Part shown: in pieces, positions 16,699 to 24,188 of the stretch
Numbering within the stretch: position 1 is the stretch's first letter
Layout: every line of letters begins with the position of its first letter
Assembly (NCBI RefSeq): GCF_004761975.1
Contig: NZ_RQII01000039.1
Location: 1-56,877 of the forward strand
Direction: 5' to 3'
Length of the DNA stretch: 56,877 bases
Origin: Planococcus koreensis
Lineage (GTDB): Bacteria; Bacillota; Bacilli; Bacillales_A; Planococcaceae
Notes under the pieces: model-generated
Database searches by the model: none
Seen by the model: only the letters and a program-made list of their open reading frames with translations
Told to the model about the DNA's origin: nothing
Made by a program: the position numbers and the translations under genes

Positions 16699-16739
16699 CA
16701 GCTCACGAAAAGCCGCCCATAGCGGCATCTCGTGAGCTG
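16699..16739. repeat. Nested hairpin CAGCTCACGA ... TCGTGAGCTG
   Basis: CAGCTCACGA (16699-16708) pairs with 16730-16739. Inside it GCCGC (16712-16716) pairs with GCGGC (16722-16726). No T run follows. It may be a REP-like element next to the long terminator. The rest of 16740-16802 holds a single DnaA-box-like TTATCCACA (16767-16775) and nothing else recognisable. Confidence 0.45.
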
Positions 16740-16802
16740 TGGAAAGAAACCCACAGGCAGGCGGGGTTATCCACAAGAGGCGAGAATGGGTGCGCATATA
16801 GC

Positions 16803-16858
16803 AGTACGACCGTACTAATAAAAAAAGAGAGCAATAAATAATTTAATACAACTGTACT
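16803..16858. promoter_or_regulatory. Two matching operator-like palindromes upstream of the TetR gene
   Basis: AGTACG-AC-CGTACT (16803-16816) and AATACA-AC-TGTACT (16845-16858) share the pattern ARTACR-AC-YGTACT. Their centres are 42 bases apart, four helical turns, upstream of the TetR promoter. TetR regulators normally bind such palindromes near their own gene, so autoregulation is inferred. Confidence 0.55.
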
Positions 16859-16865
16859 GAATTAT

Positions 16866-16893
16866 TTGAAAATTACTATTATTCTGATAGAAT
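16866..16893 (+). promoter_or_regulatory. Promoter of the TetR gene, implying a leaderless mRNA
   Basis: TTGAAA (16866-16871), a 16-base spacer and TAGAAT (16888-16893) with a TGA extended -10. The expected +1 is about 16900, the A of the start codon, and no Shine-Dalgarno is present before the ATG. Confidence 0.6.
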
Positions 16894-16899
16894 AGAGAT

Positions 16900-17505
16900 A
16901 TGCCGAAACTAATCGATCACCCCAAACAAAAGCAAGCAATTGCCGAAGCCGCGTGGAGAGTTATCATGCAACAAGGTATGCAAAAAGCGTCAGCCAGAAA
17001 TATTGCGAAGGAGGCCGGATTATCACTCGGAGCAATGCGTTATTATTTTTCGGCGCAAAACGAATTATTGGCCTATGCCAATCAACTGGTCCATGCCAGA
17101 TTGGCAGAAAAGATCGACACTATATTCCAGGACGACGTGCAGCCGAAAGAGAAAATTCTTCGTGTGCTGCTTTGCCTGCTGCCGTCAGAGGAAGAACCCA
17201 TGCTTGAAACGTCAGTCAGGTTGAGCTTGAAGATGGCGGCCGCACAAGAGGCTGAAACCAGCGGAAAGGTTCCGGACGCCGCCTATTCGGCAGCGAAAAA
17301 TGTCATCTCGTATTTAGCCCTATTAAATCTATTAGTGAAGAATGCGGATCTGGAGCTTGAAACTGAGCGTTTGTCAGCATTGTTGGATGGGCTGGCTATG
17401 ATAAGCCTAGCGAATCCTGCAGAAGCCGAAGAGGCAAAAATTAAAAGGCTCATACGCTATCATTTGAATTCAATTTGCACCGAAAGTTTCAGCGAGCCGA
17501 AATGA
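16900..17505 (+). CDS. TetR/AcrR-family transcriptional regulator
   Basis: This 201-residue regulator has an N-terminal HTH (about 10-57) with IAEAAWRVIMQQGMQKASARN, IAKEAGLSLGAMRYYF and the typical aromatic end of the recognition helix. The C-terminal helical domain has no recognisable ligand type. It starts directly at the predicted transcription start, so initiation is probably leaderless. Paired palindromes upstream suggest self-repression. No target gene lies beside it: the neighbours are a histidine kinase ending in a strong terminator and, after its own terminator, a convergent ZIP transporter gene. Confidence 0.85.
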   Translation: MPKLIDHPKQKQAIAEAAWRVIMQQGMQKASARNIAKEAGLSLGAMRYYFSAQNELLAYANQLVHARLAEKIDTIFQDDVQPKEKILRVLLCLLPSEEEPMLETSVRLSLKMAAAQEAETSGKVPDAAYSAAKNVISYLALLNLLVKNADLELETERLSALLDGLAMISLANPAEAEEAKIKRLIRYHLNSICTESFSEPK

Positions 17506-17523
17506 CCACTGTACCAGTTTAAC

Positions 17524-17562
17524 AAAAAATCTACAGCCAGGGTATAGGCTGCAGATTTTTTT
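17524..17562 (+). terminator. Terminator after the TetR gene
   Basis: AAAAATCTACAGCC (17525-17538) pairs with GGCTGCAGATTTTT (17547-17560) with one A-C mismatch. The AT-rich 17563-17729 that follows holds only a weak 8-bp hairpin (ATAACACT/AGTGTTAT) at the 3' end of the ZIP gene. Confidence 0.85.
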
Positions 17563-17729
17563 GCTTGTATCCAGCTAATCGAAAAGGGAAGCAGGTATGT
17601 TTGGGGAATACAATTGCTAGAACTACTCATTTGTATAGATAATCTATGATTTATACAAAAAAATGCATACTAAATTTAGATTACATAATATTTATATATA
17701 ACACTAAAATTAATTGGATTCAGTGTTAT

Positions 17730-18530
17730 TCAGCTTAATGCGACGTCAAGCATCATCATAACCGCAAAGCCGATGAGCAGGCTGTTTGCAGCAAGTCCAT
17801 GATTGCCGTTTTCCCGTGAACCTGGAATCACTTCTTCTGCGACGACGAAAATCATTGCACCGGCAGCGAAACTTAATGCATACGGCAGCAGCGGCTGCAT
17901 CATGCTGACCGCTAAAGCGCCGATTACTGCCGCAACCGGCTCGACAAGCGCCGATGCCTGACCGTAGAAAAAGCTTTTCAAGCGGGACTTTCCCTCAAGG
18001 CGGATCGGCATTGCCACCGCAATTCCTTCAGGGAAGTTCTGCAGCCCAATGCCGATTGCCAAAGCGACGGCCCCCGCAATTGATGCTTCTTGATAGCCAG
18101 CTGCCACAGCACCGAAGGCAACGCCAACAGCGAGGCCTTCCGGGATATTGTGCAAAGTAATTGCCAGCACCAAAAGCCGGCTTCGATTTGCGCTTGGCGT
18201 AATATTTTTGTCGGATGGGTGCTGGTGCGGGATGTACCGATTCAAAAGGAAAATGAACAAGCCGCCTGCTAGAAAACCAGCGGCACTAATTAGCCATGCA
18301 GGTCGTGCGTGCGCTTGTTCCGCCATAGCTATCGCAGGAGACAGCAGAGACCAAAAGCTCGCAGCAATCATGACTCCTCCTGCAAACCCCAGCATAGCAT
18401 CCATGATTTTCAGATGGATGTGTTTAACGAAGAATACAGTAGCAGCACCGATTGCTGTAACGCCCCAAGTGAAAAGCGATGCAAGAAACGCCTGCATGAC
18501 CGGAGGCAAGGCGATCAACCACTCAACCAA
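17730..18530 (-). CDS. ZIP-family divalent metal transporter (GufA/ZupT type)
   Basis: This 266-residue inner-membrane protein has about eight membrane segments. Both metal-binding helix signatures are present: HNIPEGLAVGVAFGA (TM4) and QNFPEGIAVAMPIR (TM5). It would import Zn2+, Fe2+ or related divalent cations down their gradient. A short polar loop rich in His/Gln (HQHPSDKN) lies between TM3 and TM4. The gene is transcribed leftwards as a single unit, with the terminator of the next small gene just upstream. No Zur or Fur box was recognised in the short upstream gap. Confidence 0.87.
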   Translation of the reverse strand: MVEWLIALPPVMQAFLASLFTWGVTAIGAATVFFVKHIHLKIMDAMLGFAGGVMIAASFWSLLSPAIAMAEQAHARPAWLISAAGFLAGGLFIFLLNRYIPHQHPSDKNITPSANRSRLLVLAITLHNIPEGLAVGVAFGAVAAGYQEASIAGAVALAIGIGLQNFPEGIAVAMPIRLEGKSRLKSFFYGQASALVEPVAAVIGALAVSMMQPLLPYALSFAAGAMIFVVAEEVIPGSRENGNHGLAANSLLIGFAVMMMLDVALS

Positions 18531-18566
18531 AAATCATCACATCCTCTTATCTGGATTTGTGAAATC

Positions 18567-18602
18567 TAAAAAACCGCTAATTCACTGAAGAATTAGCGGT
18601 TT
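18567..18602 (-). terminator. Terminator of the small leftward gene
   Basis: AAACCGCTAATTC (18571-18583) pairs with GAATTAGCGGTTT (18590-18602). On the minus strand the stem ends in a T run. Confidence 0.85.
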
Positions 18603-18609
18603 CTATGGG

Positions 18610-18777
18610 TTAATAACTTAAAGCTTTTTCGTATAGCCAGCGTTTTAGGTTGCCGGCGGAATTGAAGGAGATGGCTTCGCCTGTAGCTTGATGCTCTGCT
18701 CTGACCACAACATTTGATTCATTGGATATGAAGGCCCAACCTTCTTCCATTAAAGTGCGCGTCATTTTTATGACCAT
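18610..18777 (-). CDS. Small hypothetical protein (about 55 residues)
   Basis: I do not recognise this family. The chosen ATG at 18777 has AGAGGA six bases upstream; in-frame starts at 18801, 18816 and 18825 lack a well-spaced ribosome site but cannot be excluded (up to 71 residues). The product is a small, mixed-charge soluble protein ending LKRWLYEKALSY, with a probable two-strand segment WAFISNESNVVVRAEHQ. A promoter-like TTGCTG-N18-TATAAT lies upstream on the minus strand and a strong terminator downstream, which supports a real monocistronic gene. Confidence 0.6.
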   Translation of the reverse strand: MVIKMTRTLMEEGWAFISNESNVVVRAEHQATGEAISFNSAGNLKRWLYEKALSY

Positions 18778-18929
18778 GCTTGATCCTCTAATTGTCTCCA
18801 TGCTCACTTTGCTCATCCCCTTCACCGTTATAATTCCATTATATAAAATTCACTTAGAAAACAGCAATTATAATGTTTGATAGGTTTATTCCTTCTTTCA
18901 TCTTCCTTTAAACCTGAAATGAAAAAAAT

Positions 18930-18961
18930 AAAAAGGCCCGCACGTTGGTCAGCGGGCCTTT
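18930..18961 (-). terminator. Terminator of the 137-residue membrane protein gene
   Basis: AAAGGCCCGC pairs with GCGGGCCTTT across a ten-base loop. On the minus strand it is followed by a long T-rich tract. Confidence 0.85.
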
Positions 18962-18971
18962 AACGATCGGG

Positions 18972-19385
18972 TTAAGAAGGTTGGTTCAGTAAATTTTCCA
19001 ATGCTTGTTTTTCGAGCTTGATCTCATTTCGAGTCCGGATCCGCATTCTTCTGGCTACTGCCAGAGGCGGACTCCAGCTCAGTAATGCCTGCTGCAGCAT
19101 AAATGCGCCAGCAGCTGCTGTCAGGTAATGCCATTTTTTATTGCCAGCCAATGCCAGCCCAGTTCCTGCAATCGCTAGCGCTGCATTCATGCCAGATACT
19201 GCACGCCCCGCATCCCATTCACGATCCAGGCTGTCGATCCGTTCTTTAATGGCCTCGTTGCTTTGGCGCTTGAAATACCCCACATTCGCTTCGATTTGGC
19301 GCTCGATTTCCTGATTGATGGAATCGGGTGTATTGGCTTGGGTTTTCGATTGGCCAGTCGGCAATTCCAAGGTGGTTTCTTCCAT
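18972..19385 (-). CDS. Small membrane protein, DUF2892-like
   Basis: This 137-residue protein has a polar N-terminal third (Gln/Asn/Thr rich), an amphipathic stretch ending RIDSLDREWDAGR, two short hydrophobic segments (AALAIAGTGLALAG and YLTAAAGAFMLQQALL) and a basic tail with RRMRIRTRNEIKLEKQALE. That tail and the two-helix hairpin recall YgaP-type transmembrane domains (DUF2892), although the cysteine seen in many relatives is replaced (SWSPP). No function is known. Promoter signals were not clear in the 220 bases upstream, which are shared with a divergent channel gene. Confidence 0.65.
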   Translation of the reverse strand: MEETTLELPTGQSKTQANTPDSINQEIERQIEANVGYFKRQSNEAIKERIDSLDREWDAGRAVSGMNAALAIAGTGLALAGNKKWHYLTAAAGAFMLQQALLSWSPPLAVARRMRIRTRNEIKLEKQALENLLNQPS

Positions 19386-19611
19386 AATAAAATCCCTGCT
19401 TTCCTATAAGATTATGCTTTCTTATTATTCCGCATGGCATAAATCCTAAACATCGGAGTGGGAAATAGAAGAAGCGTAAAAAGCATCAGGCCATAAGTAG
19501 GGAAAATATCTGAATAGTTAGCGGAATTGGGTTTATTTTCGAAAAAAGGGGAATATAATAGTAGCAATTATTTTACTTTGCTGAAAATACAAACTGAAAG
19601 GAGAAATGAAA

Positions 19612-20892
19612 ATGAATGACATTACAGTTGCATTTCGGGACATGTGGTACAACGTTGTCAATTTCCTGCCGAACATCCTGGGCGCAATCCTTTTGTTATT
19701 GGTCGCATGGGTAGTTGCAACCATCGTACGCATGATTTTCCAAAAAGGATTGAAGAAAGTCGGCGCGGACCGGGCAATGGTTAAAGGCCACATGGCGAAA
19801 ACAGTGGAGGATGCAGATTCAAAGCTGGATTCCATCGGTAAAATTTTCTATTATTTAGTGTTTATCCTCTTCCTGCCAAGCGTCTTTGAACAATTGAACA
19901 TGGGAGCAGTTGCAAGACCGATTTCCAATATGATGGACAAATTGCTGGCCTTCCTGCCTAATCTCTTGATGGCTACGATCATTTTGATTCTAGGTTTCTT
20001 CATCGCAAAATTTGTAAAGAATCTTGTTGTTACGCTCCTTGCAACGGTGAACATCGACCGTTGGTTCAATAAGCTGACAAATAAGACGGACACTCCGAAA
20101 AAAATGTCGGCGAGCGATAAGAATACACTTGCCAATGTTTTGGGGAATGTCGCTTTTATCATCATTCTCATTCCGATTGTCACAATAGCGCTTGAGACGC
20201 TTGAAATCGAATCGATTTCACAGCCGATCACTTCTATGCTGAACCAAGTGCTGAACATGATTCCGAATATCTTCGTGGCGATCATTTTGATCATCGTAGG
20301 TGTCATGATTGCGAAATTTATCGGAGACCTTCTCACTAGCTTGTTGAAAGGCACGGGAATCGACAATGTGTCGAATTACTTGAACACCAGCAGCAATCCG
20401 AACGTGCCGACCTTTGATTTAGCGAAAATCATCGGTAAAACAGTTCAAGTTTTGATCATCATTTTCTTCACAGTCGAAGCTTTGAACGTCTTGCAATTGG
20501 ATGTATTGAATAATATCGGCTCTGCGATCATCAGTTACCTGCCGCTTGTATTGAGCGCATTGATCATTCTGGGCATCGGTATTGTCGGTGCAAACCTATT
20601 GGGCAATTACATCACTAAATCATCCGGCAACCGGATGACGGGCGGCATCGTGAAATATGCCATCATCATCATGGCTGTCTTCATGACTTTGGATCAATTG
20701 AACTTTGCAACGAATATCGTCAATTTGGCATTCCTCTTCATCGTAGCTGGACTTGCAGTCGCATTTGCGATCGCATTCGGCATCGGCGGCCGCGATATGG
20801 CAAAACGCCAATTGGAGAAATTTGAAGCAAAAGCGGAAGCGGAAGAAAAGAAACCGAATCCGCCGACAAACGACGACTACAGAAGTTTCTAA
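19612..20892 (+). CDS. MscS-like mechanosensitive channel (conserved TM-helix repeat type)
   Basis: This 426-residue membrane protein is built from repeated conserved TM helices with the pattern FLPNILGAILLLLVAWVVA, FLPNLLMATIILILGFFIAK, MIPNIFVAIILIIVGVMIAK and YLPLVLSALIILGIGIVGAN, plus a C-terminal pore-like helix with GIGGRDMAKRQLEKFEAKAE. This four-repeat layout is that of the CmpX-type small-conductance mechanosensitive channel family. It would gate on membrane tension. The ATG at 19612 is preferred over 19606 because AAAGGAG then lies eight bases upstream. A terminator follows. Confidence 0.82.
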   Translation: MNDITVAFRDMWYNVVNFLPNILGAILLLLVAWVVATIVRMIFQKGLKKVGADRAMVKGHMAKTVEDADSKLDSIGKIFYYLVFILFLPSVFEQLNMGAVARPISNMMDKLLAFLPNLLMATIILILGFFIAKFVKNLVVTLLATVNIDRWFNKLTNKTDTPKKMSASDKNTLANVLGNVAFIIILIPIVTIALETLEIESISQPITSMLNQVLNMIPNIFVAIILIIVGVMIAKFIGDLLTSLLKGTGIDNVSNYLNTSSNPNVPTFDLAKIIGKTVQVLIIIFFTVEALNVLQLDVLNNIGSAIISYLPLVLSALIILGIGIVGANLLGNYITKSSGNRMTGGIVKYAIIIMAVFMTLDQLNFATNIVNLAFLFIVAGLAVAFAIAFGIGGRDMAKRQLEKFEAKAEAEEKKPNPPTNDDYRSF

Positions 20893-20922
20893 GGAATTCT
20901 TAAAAAAAGAGTAATGAGCAAT

Positions 20923-20958
20923 AAAGCCGGGCAGTGGTTAAACACAGCCCGGTTTTTT
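20923..20958 (+). terminator. Terminator after the channel gene
   Basis: AAAGCCGGGC (20923-20932) pairs with GCCCGGTTTT (20947-20956) with one mismatch, followed by T. Confidence 0.85.
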
Positions 20959-21415
20959 CGTTGATTTTAAAATTTTTAGCTGGTGGCTAAAAAGCTGGTT
21001 AAACAATTGTATATCCAGAAGTATCTAACGTGTGATAATAGTCACACTAAATTATAGAATGAATACGGTTATGTATTAAAAAAGCTTTAGATTTAATTTA
21101 AAAAATATTTTTTATTATTAATTCAGTATTTTCAGTTGTTGCAGTAGACTAATGGATATAGTATATTATATATGTTGGAAGATTTAGATAATCATTAGTT
21201 TAAAAGTTCCTTATTTACTTCGCAAAGACAACTTTAAGCCTATTTTAATTGGTGAGCCTTTTAGCTCACGGATTTTAAACGGAAGATTGGTATTTCAGTC
21301 AAACCGGACAAATCTTATTATAAATAAGCTTATGCCGACCATACATAAGTTAAAAGTCCGTTTTCCCAATTTATTTCTACAAATTATGCAGAAACGTGAA
21401 AAGGGGTGTGCTTGT
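20959..21415. other. AT-rich intergenic region with two inverted repeats
   Basis: No supported gene lies in these roughly 450 AT-rich bases. GTGTGA-N6-TCACAC at 21030-21047 has the half-sites and spacing of a Crp/Fnr-family operator (TGTGA-N6-TCACA). A second hairpin, GTGAGC-N6-GCTCAC, is at 21252-21269. An in-frame upward extension of the next gene to 21287 has no ribosome site and AT-rich, low-complexity coding. Confidence 0.45.
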
Positions 21416-21760
21416 ATGCCACAAAAACAACTTTTGCCTCAGCAGTCAGTTGCTTATTATTTTGTAAGGTCCAAAAGTGTCCATGAAGAAGAAGGAGAAA
21501 CTTTCGTAACGTTATTTGCCAGGTTATGCCGGGAACACACATTTGTGAGTGGTGGAAAGAAAATGAGTGAGCGGGAATCGGTCTGGGTTGACATCGATGA
21601 AGTAAAAGCATCACATGCAACGGAAAAAATGCTTAAATTGCCAAACCGGATCCAGAATTTCGTGGTGCCAGAAAATGTCTTTTTGGAACTGGTCAATACA
21701 GCGAAAACATGCCCGAAAGAACTTTATTTTGTTTCACCGATCCATATCTCCAAATTCTAG
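21416..21760 (+). CDS. Hypothetical protein (114 residues)
   Basis: I do not recognise this family. The ATG at 21416 has AAAGGGGTG seven bases upstream, and the reading from there has ordinary codon use. The protein is soluble, mixed alpha/beta by appearance, begins MPQKQLLPQQSVAYYFVRSK and contains a charged central stretch (GGKKMSERESVWVDIDEVK). One cysteine sits at RLCREH and one in TCPKE. It stands alone between long AT-rich intergenic regions, so context gives no function. A Crp/Fnr-like palindrome lies about 370 bases upstream. Whether it is a narrow-lineage gene needs a homology search. Confidence 0.55.
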   Translation: MPQKQLLPQQSVAYYFVRSKSVHEEEGETFVTLFARLCREHTFVSGGKKMSERESVWVDIDEVKASHATEKMLKLPNRIQNFVVPENVFLELVNTAKTCPKELYFVSPIHISKF

Positions 21761-22076
21761 ACGTTAAAAATCCATTAAACAGAGTGAAAAGAATAAGGCT
21801 GTTATTTTATCCGCTTCTTAATAATGGGGCGTTTTTTTTTTGTGTTTTTTTTTGAAATTGATGCATGCCAACGTCATAAGTGCTGATTTTAAGGGTATAC
21901 AATAGATTACATGAATCGGCCCTAGGCTGAATAGCAGAAAAATTCACTGAAACACAGCTTCGTGTCAGTGAATACACGGACAGTTAGTTATTGCAGTGCA
22001 ATGCGTGTTCCAAGCGTTTTTACTGAGTTTGTGCACATGCACTTGCAGTTCAACTTGCATAGATTGGAGAATGTTT
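21761..22076. other. Intergenic region and possible structured leader of the antiporter gene
   Basis: No supported gene. ATTCACTGA (21942-21950) pairs with TCAGTGAAT (21965-21973); with one bulge the stem extends to ACAC/GTGT. It lies in what would be the leader of the antiporter mRNA, given a TACAAT -10-like box at 21898-21903. A T-rich run at 21831-21852 follows the upstream gene without a clear stem. I see no match to a known riboswitch. Confidence 0.4.
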
Positions 22077-24107
22077 ATGGATTTATTGTTGATTATATTA
22101 TTGCTGCTGTTTTGTTTGTTGGTATCCAACATCATCAGCCATTACACGCCATTCATCCCGACCGCTTTAATCCAAATTGCACTTGGCGTGGCAGTTGTCA
22201 TTCTATTCGATGACATTTCCTTGGAAATTGAAACAGAATGGTTTTTGCTCTTGTTCATTGCGCCGCTGCTGTACAGTGATGGCAGGAACTTTCCGCGTGA
22301 TGAATTATGGCGCATGCGCGGGCCGATATTAGGCAATGCAATATTCTTGGTGCTGATCACTACAGTCGCCGGGGGGTATTTCATCCATTGGCTCATCAGC
22401 GAAATTCCGCTTCCTGCCGCATTCGCTTTAGCGGCGATTCTTTCGCCGACGGATCCTGTTGCCGTGAATGGCATTGCGAAACGGATCCACTTGCCGCAAA
22501 AAGTGTTGAACCTGGTTAGAGGGGAATCGCTGATCAACGATGCATCAGGCCTCGTGGCGTTCAATTATGCAGTTGCAGCGGTCGTTACCGGCTATTTTTC
22601 CATACAGGAAGCCGCAATCGATTTTTCGTATAAATTCTTAGCCGGCCTTTTCCTCGGTGTTCTCCTCGGCCTTTTGGTGACAGGCATTCGCTATTTGCTT
22701 CGCAAGCAGGGAATCAGCGATGTGACATTCCAGTCGCTGCTGTCCATTCTTACACCATTTTTGATTTTTTATATAACAGAAGATGTGCTTCATGCGTCCG
22801 GCGTTATCGCAGTTGTCGTAGCCGGCATCATCCACGCGCTTGTCCGTGAGCGGACGGAAACGTTCGTTGCTGAAGAGCAAGTGCTGACCGAAAACATCTG
22901 GACGATTCTGCTGTTCATCTTGAACGGTTTTGTGTTCCTTCTGCTCGGGTTGAGCATCCCGTCATCAATGAGCGGCGTGCTTGAGAATGAAAATATCAGT
23001 GAATTGCTTTTGCTGTCCTATGTCGCAGCCATTGCATTGGCTATTTTAGGGATTCGGTTAATTTGGGCTTATCTTTATGCTTATTACGAATACAAACGCG
23101 GCAAACTAGAAGAAGTGGACAAACCCACAGTGAAGACGGCCATCATGGTCAGTTTGACCGGCGTCCGCGGCACGGTGACGATGGTCGGCGTATTGTCTAT
23201 TCCGTATTTACTGGAAAACGGCGATGACTTCCCGAACCGTTCGTTGATCATTTTCTTGGCAGCCGGCACGATTTTATTCACATTGATTGCAGCGACGGTT
23301 CTGCTGCCATTATTCAGCATCGGTAAGACAGATGAACAAAAAGGGGCGAAACTTGATATTGAAGAAGCGCGCCGCCGAATTTTGCTGGCCTCGCTCAAAA
23401 AGCTGAAGGCGGAATTGAATGTCGAGAACGAAGTTGCCGCTTATGAGTTGATCGACGAATATACGATGCGCCTCAACCAATTGGACTTTGACGAAAGCTC
23501 CCTTGAAAAAGGCACGAAAAGATTGAGGGACCGTATGAGGGAAATCCGATTTTCGGCATTGGAAGAAGAACGCCGTTATATTGACACCCTTTACAAAGAG
23601 GGAGGAATGGAAGAAGGCGTCTACAATGCTTTCGATAAATCCTTGATCCGCAGGGAACAAGCCATTTCAAAAGGCTTCCGGTCAATCATCGTCTTTATCG
23701 AAGGGAAATTGGCTCGTGCGGCTAAACGTTTTGGCGGCCAATATGTCAAAGACGAGGAAACGCGCTTGGTGAAAAGCCAGGAAGCGAAAGAAATCCAATT
23801 GCATGCACTTCAAAAAGGGTTGAAAAAGTTGGAAGAGCTGGCCGCTGAAAATGATTACAAGGACATGATGCAAGCGGTCATCACCGATTACAAGCAAATG
23901 ATCGGCGGCCTTAAACGCCCGGATTCGCAGTACAATGAACATTTTGAGTTATTAAAAGAAGAGCTGCGCATTGTCGTAATGGACAAAGGGCGTTCTGAGA
24001 TTTACAAAATGTATGAACGCGGAGACATCACACGGGACCAAGCCAAGGAGCTAAGGCGCTATGTCAATCATTTGGAAAGCATCACGTTATACGAATATGG
24101 AGATTAA
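22077..24107 (+). CDS. CPA1-family Na+/H+ antiporter (NhaK/NhaP type)
   Basis: This 676-residue protein exchanges cytoplasmic Na+ (or K+) for H+ across the membrane. The N-terminal half (about 1-410) holds some twelve membrane segments, with the CPA1 signature SPTDPVAVNGIAKR and the ND motif in RGESLINDASGLVAFN. The C-terminal 250 residues are hydrophilic, strongly charged and probably coiled-coil. They are a regulatory tail, as in Bacillus NhaK, whose length this matches. The start at 22077 has GGAGA seven bases upstream; the reading can be extended upstream but without a ribosome site. A hairpin in the leader and a strong terminator downstream suggest a monocistronic unit. Confidence 0.87.
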   Translation: MDLLLIILLLLFCLLVSNIISHYTPFIPTALIQIALGVAVVILFDDISLEIETEWFLLLFIAPLLYSDGRNFPRDELWRMRGPILGNAIFLVLITTVAGGYFIHWLISEIPLPAAFALAAILSPTDPVAVNGIAKRIHLPQKVLNLVRGESLINDASGLVAFNYAVAAVVTGYFSIQEAAIDFSYKFLAGLFLGVLLGLLVTGIRYLLRKQGISDVTFQSLLSILTPFLIFYITEDVLHASGVIAVVVAGIIHALVRERTETFVAEEQVLTENIWTILLFILNGFVFLLLGLSIPSSMSGVLENENISELLLLSYVAAIALAILGIRLIWAYLYAYYEYKRGKLEEVDKPTVKTAIMVSLTGVRGTVTMVGVLSIPYLLENGDDFPNRSLIIFLAAGTILFTLIAATVLLPLFSIGKTDEQKGAKLDIEEARRRILLASLKKLKAELNVENEVAAYELIDEYTMRLNQLDFDESSLEKGTKRLRDRMREIRFSALEEERRYIDTLYKEGGMEEGVYNAFDKSLIRREQAISKGFRSIIVFIEGKLARAAKRFGGQYVKDEETRLVKSQEAKEIQLHALQKGLKKLEELAAENDYKDMMQAVITDYKQMIGGLKRPDSQYNEHFELLKEELRIVVMDKGRSEIYKMYERGDITRDQAKELRRYVNHLESITLYEYGD

Positions 24108-24113
24108 GGAACC

Positions 24114-24152
24114 AAAAAAGAGCTGCCGGCGAATGCCGGCAGCTCTTTTTTT
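24114..24152 (+). terminator. Terminator after the antiporter gene
   Basis: AAGAGCTGCCGGC (24118-24130) pairs with GCCGGCAGCTCTT (24135-24147), with A and T runs outside. It can serve both convergent genes. Confidence 0.92.
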
Positions 24153-24188
24153 GCCTAGTTTTATTGTGCAGCAGCGGTGATTTAAGGC

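Noticed and set aside
16767..16775. Exact DnaA-box TTATCCACA
   Set aside because: Single copy, no AT-rich unwinding element, no dnaA/dnaN/parB nearby; not an origin.
16623..16841. 72-codon reading over the long inverted repeat
   Set aside because: Composed of both arms of the hairpin; no ribosome site; not a gene.
21761..22076. Known Na+ or c-di-AMP riboswitch before the antiporter
   Set aside because: No conserved motif of these classes could be traced by eye; only a simple hairpin is seen.
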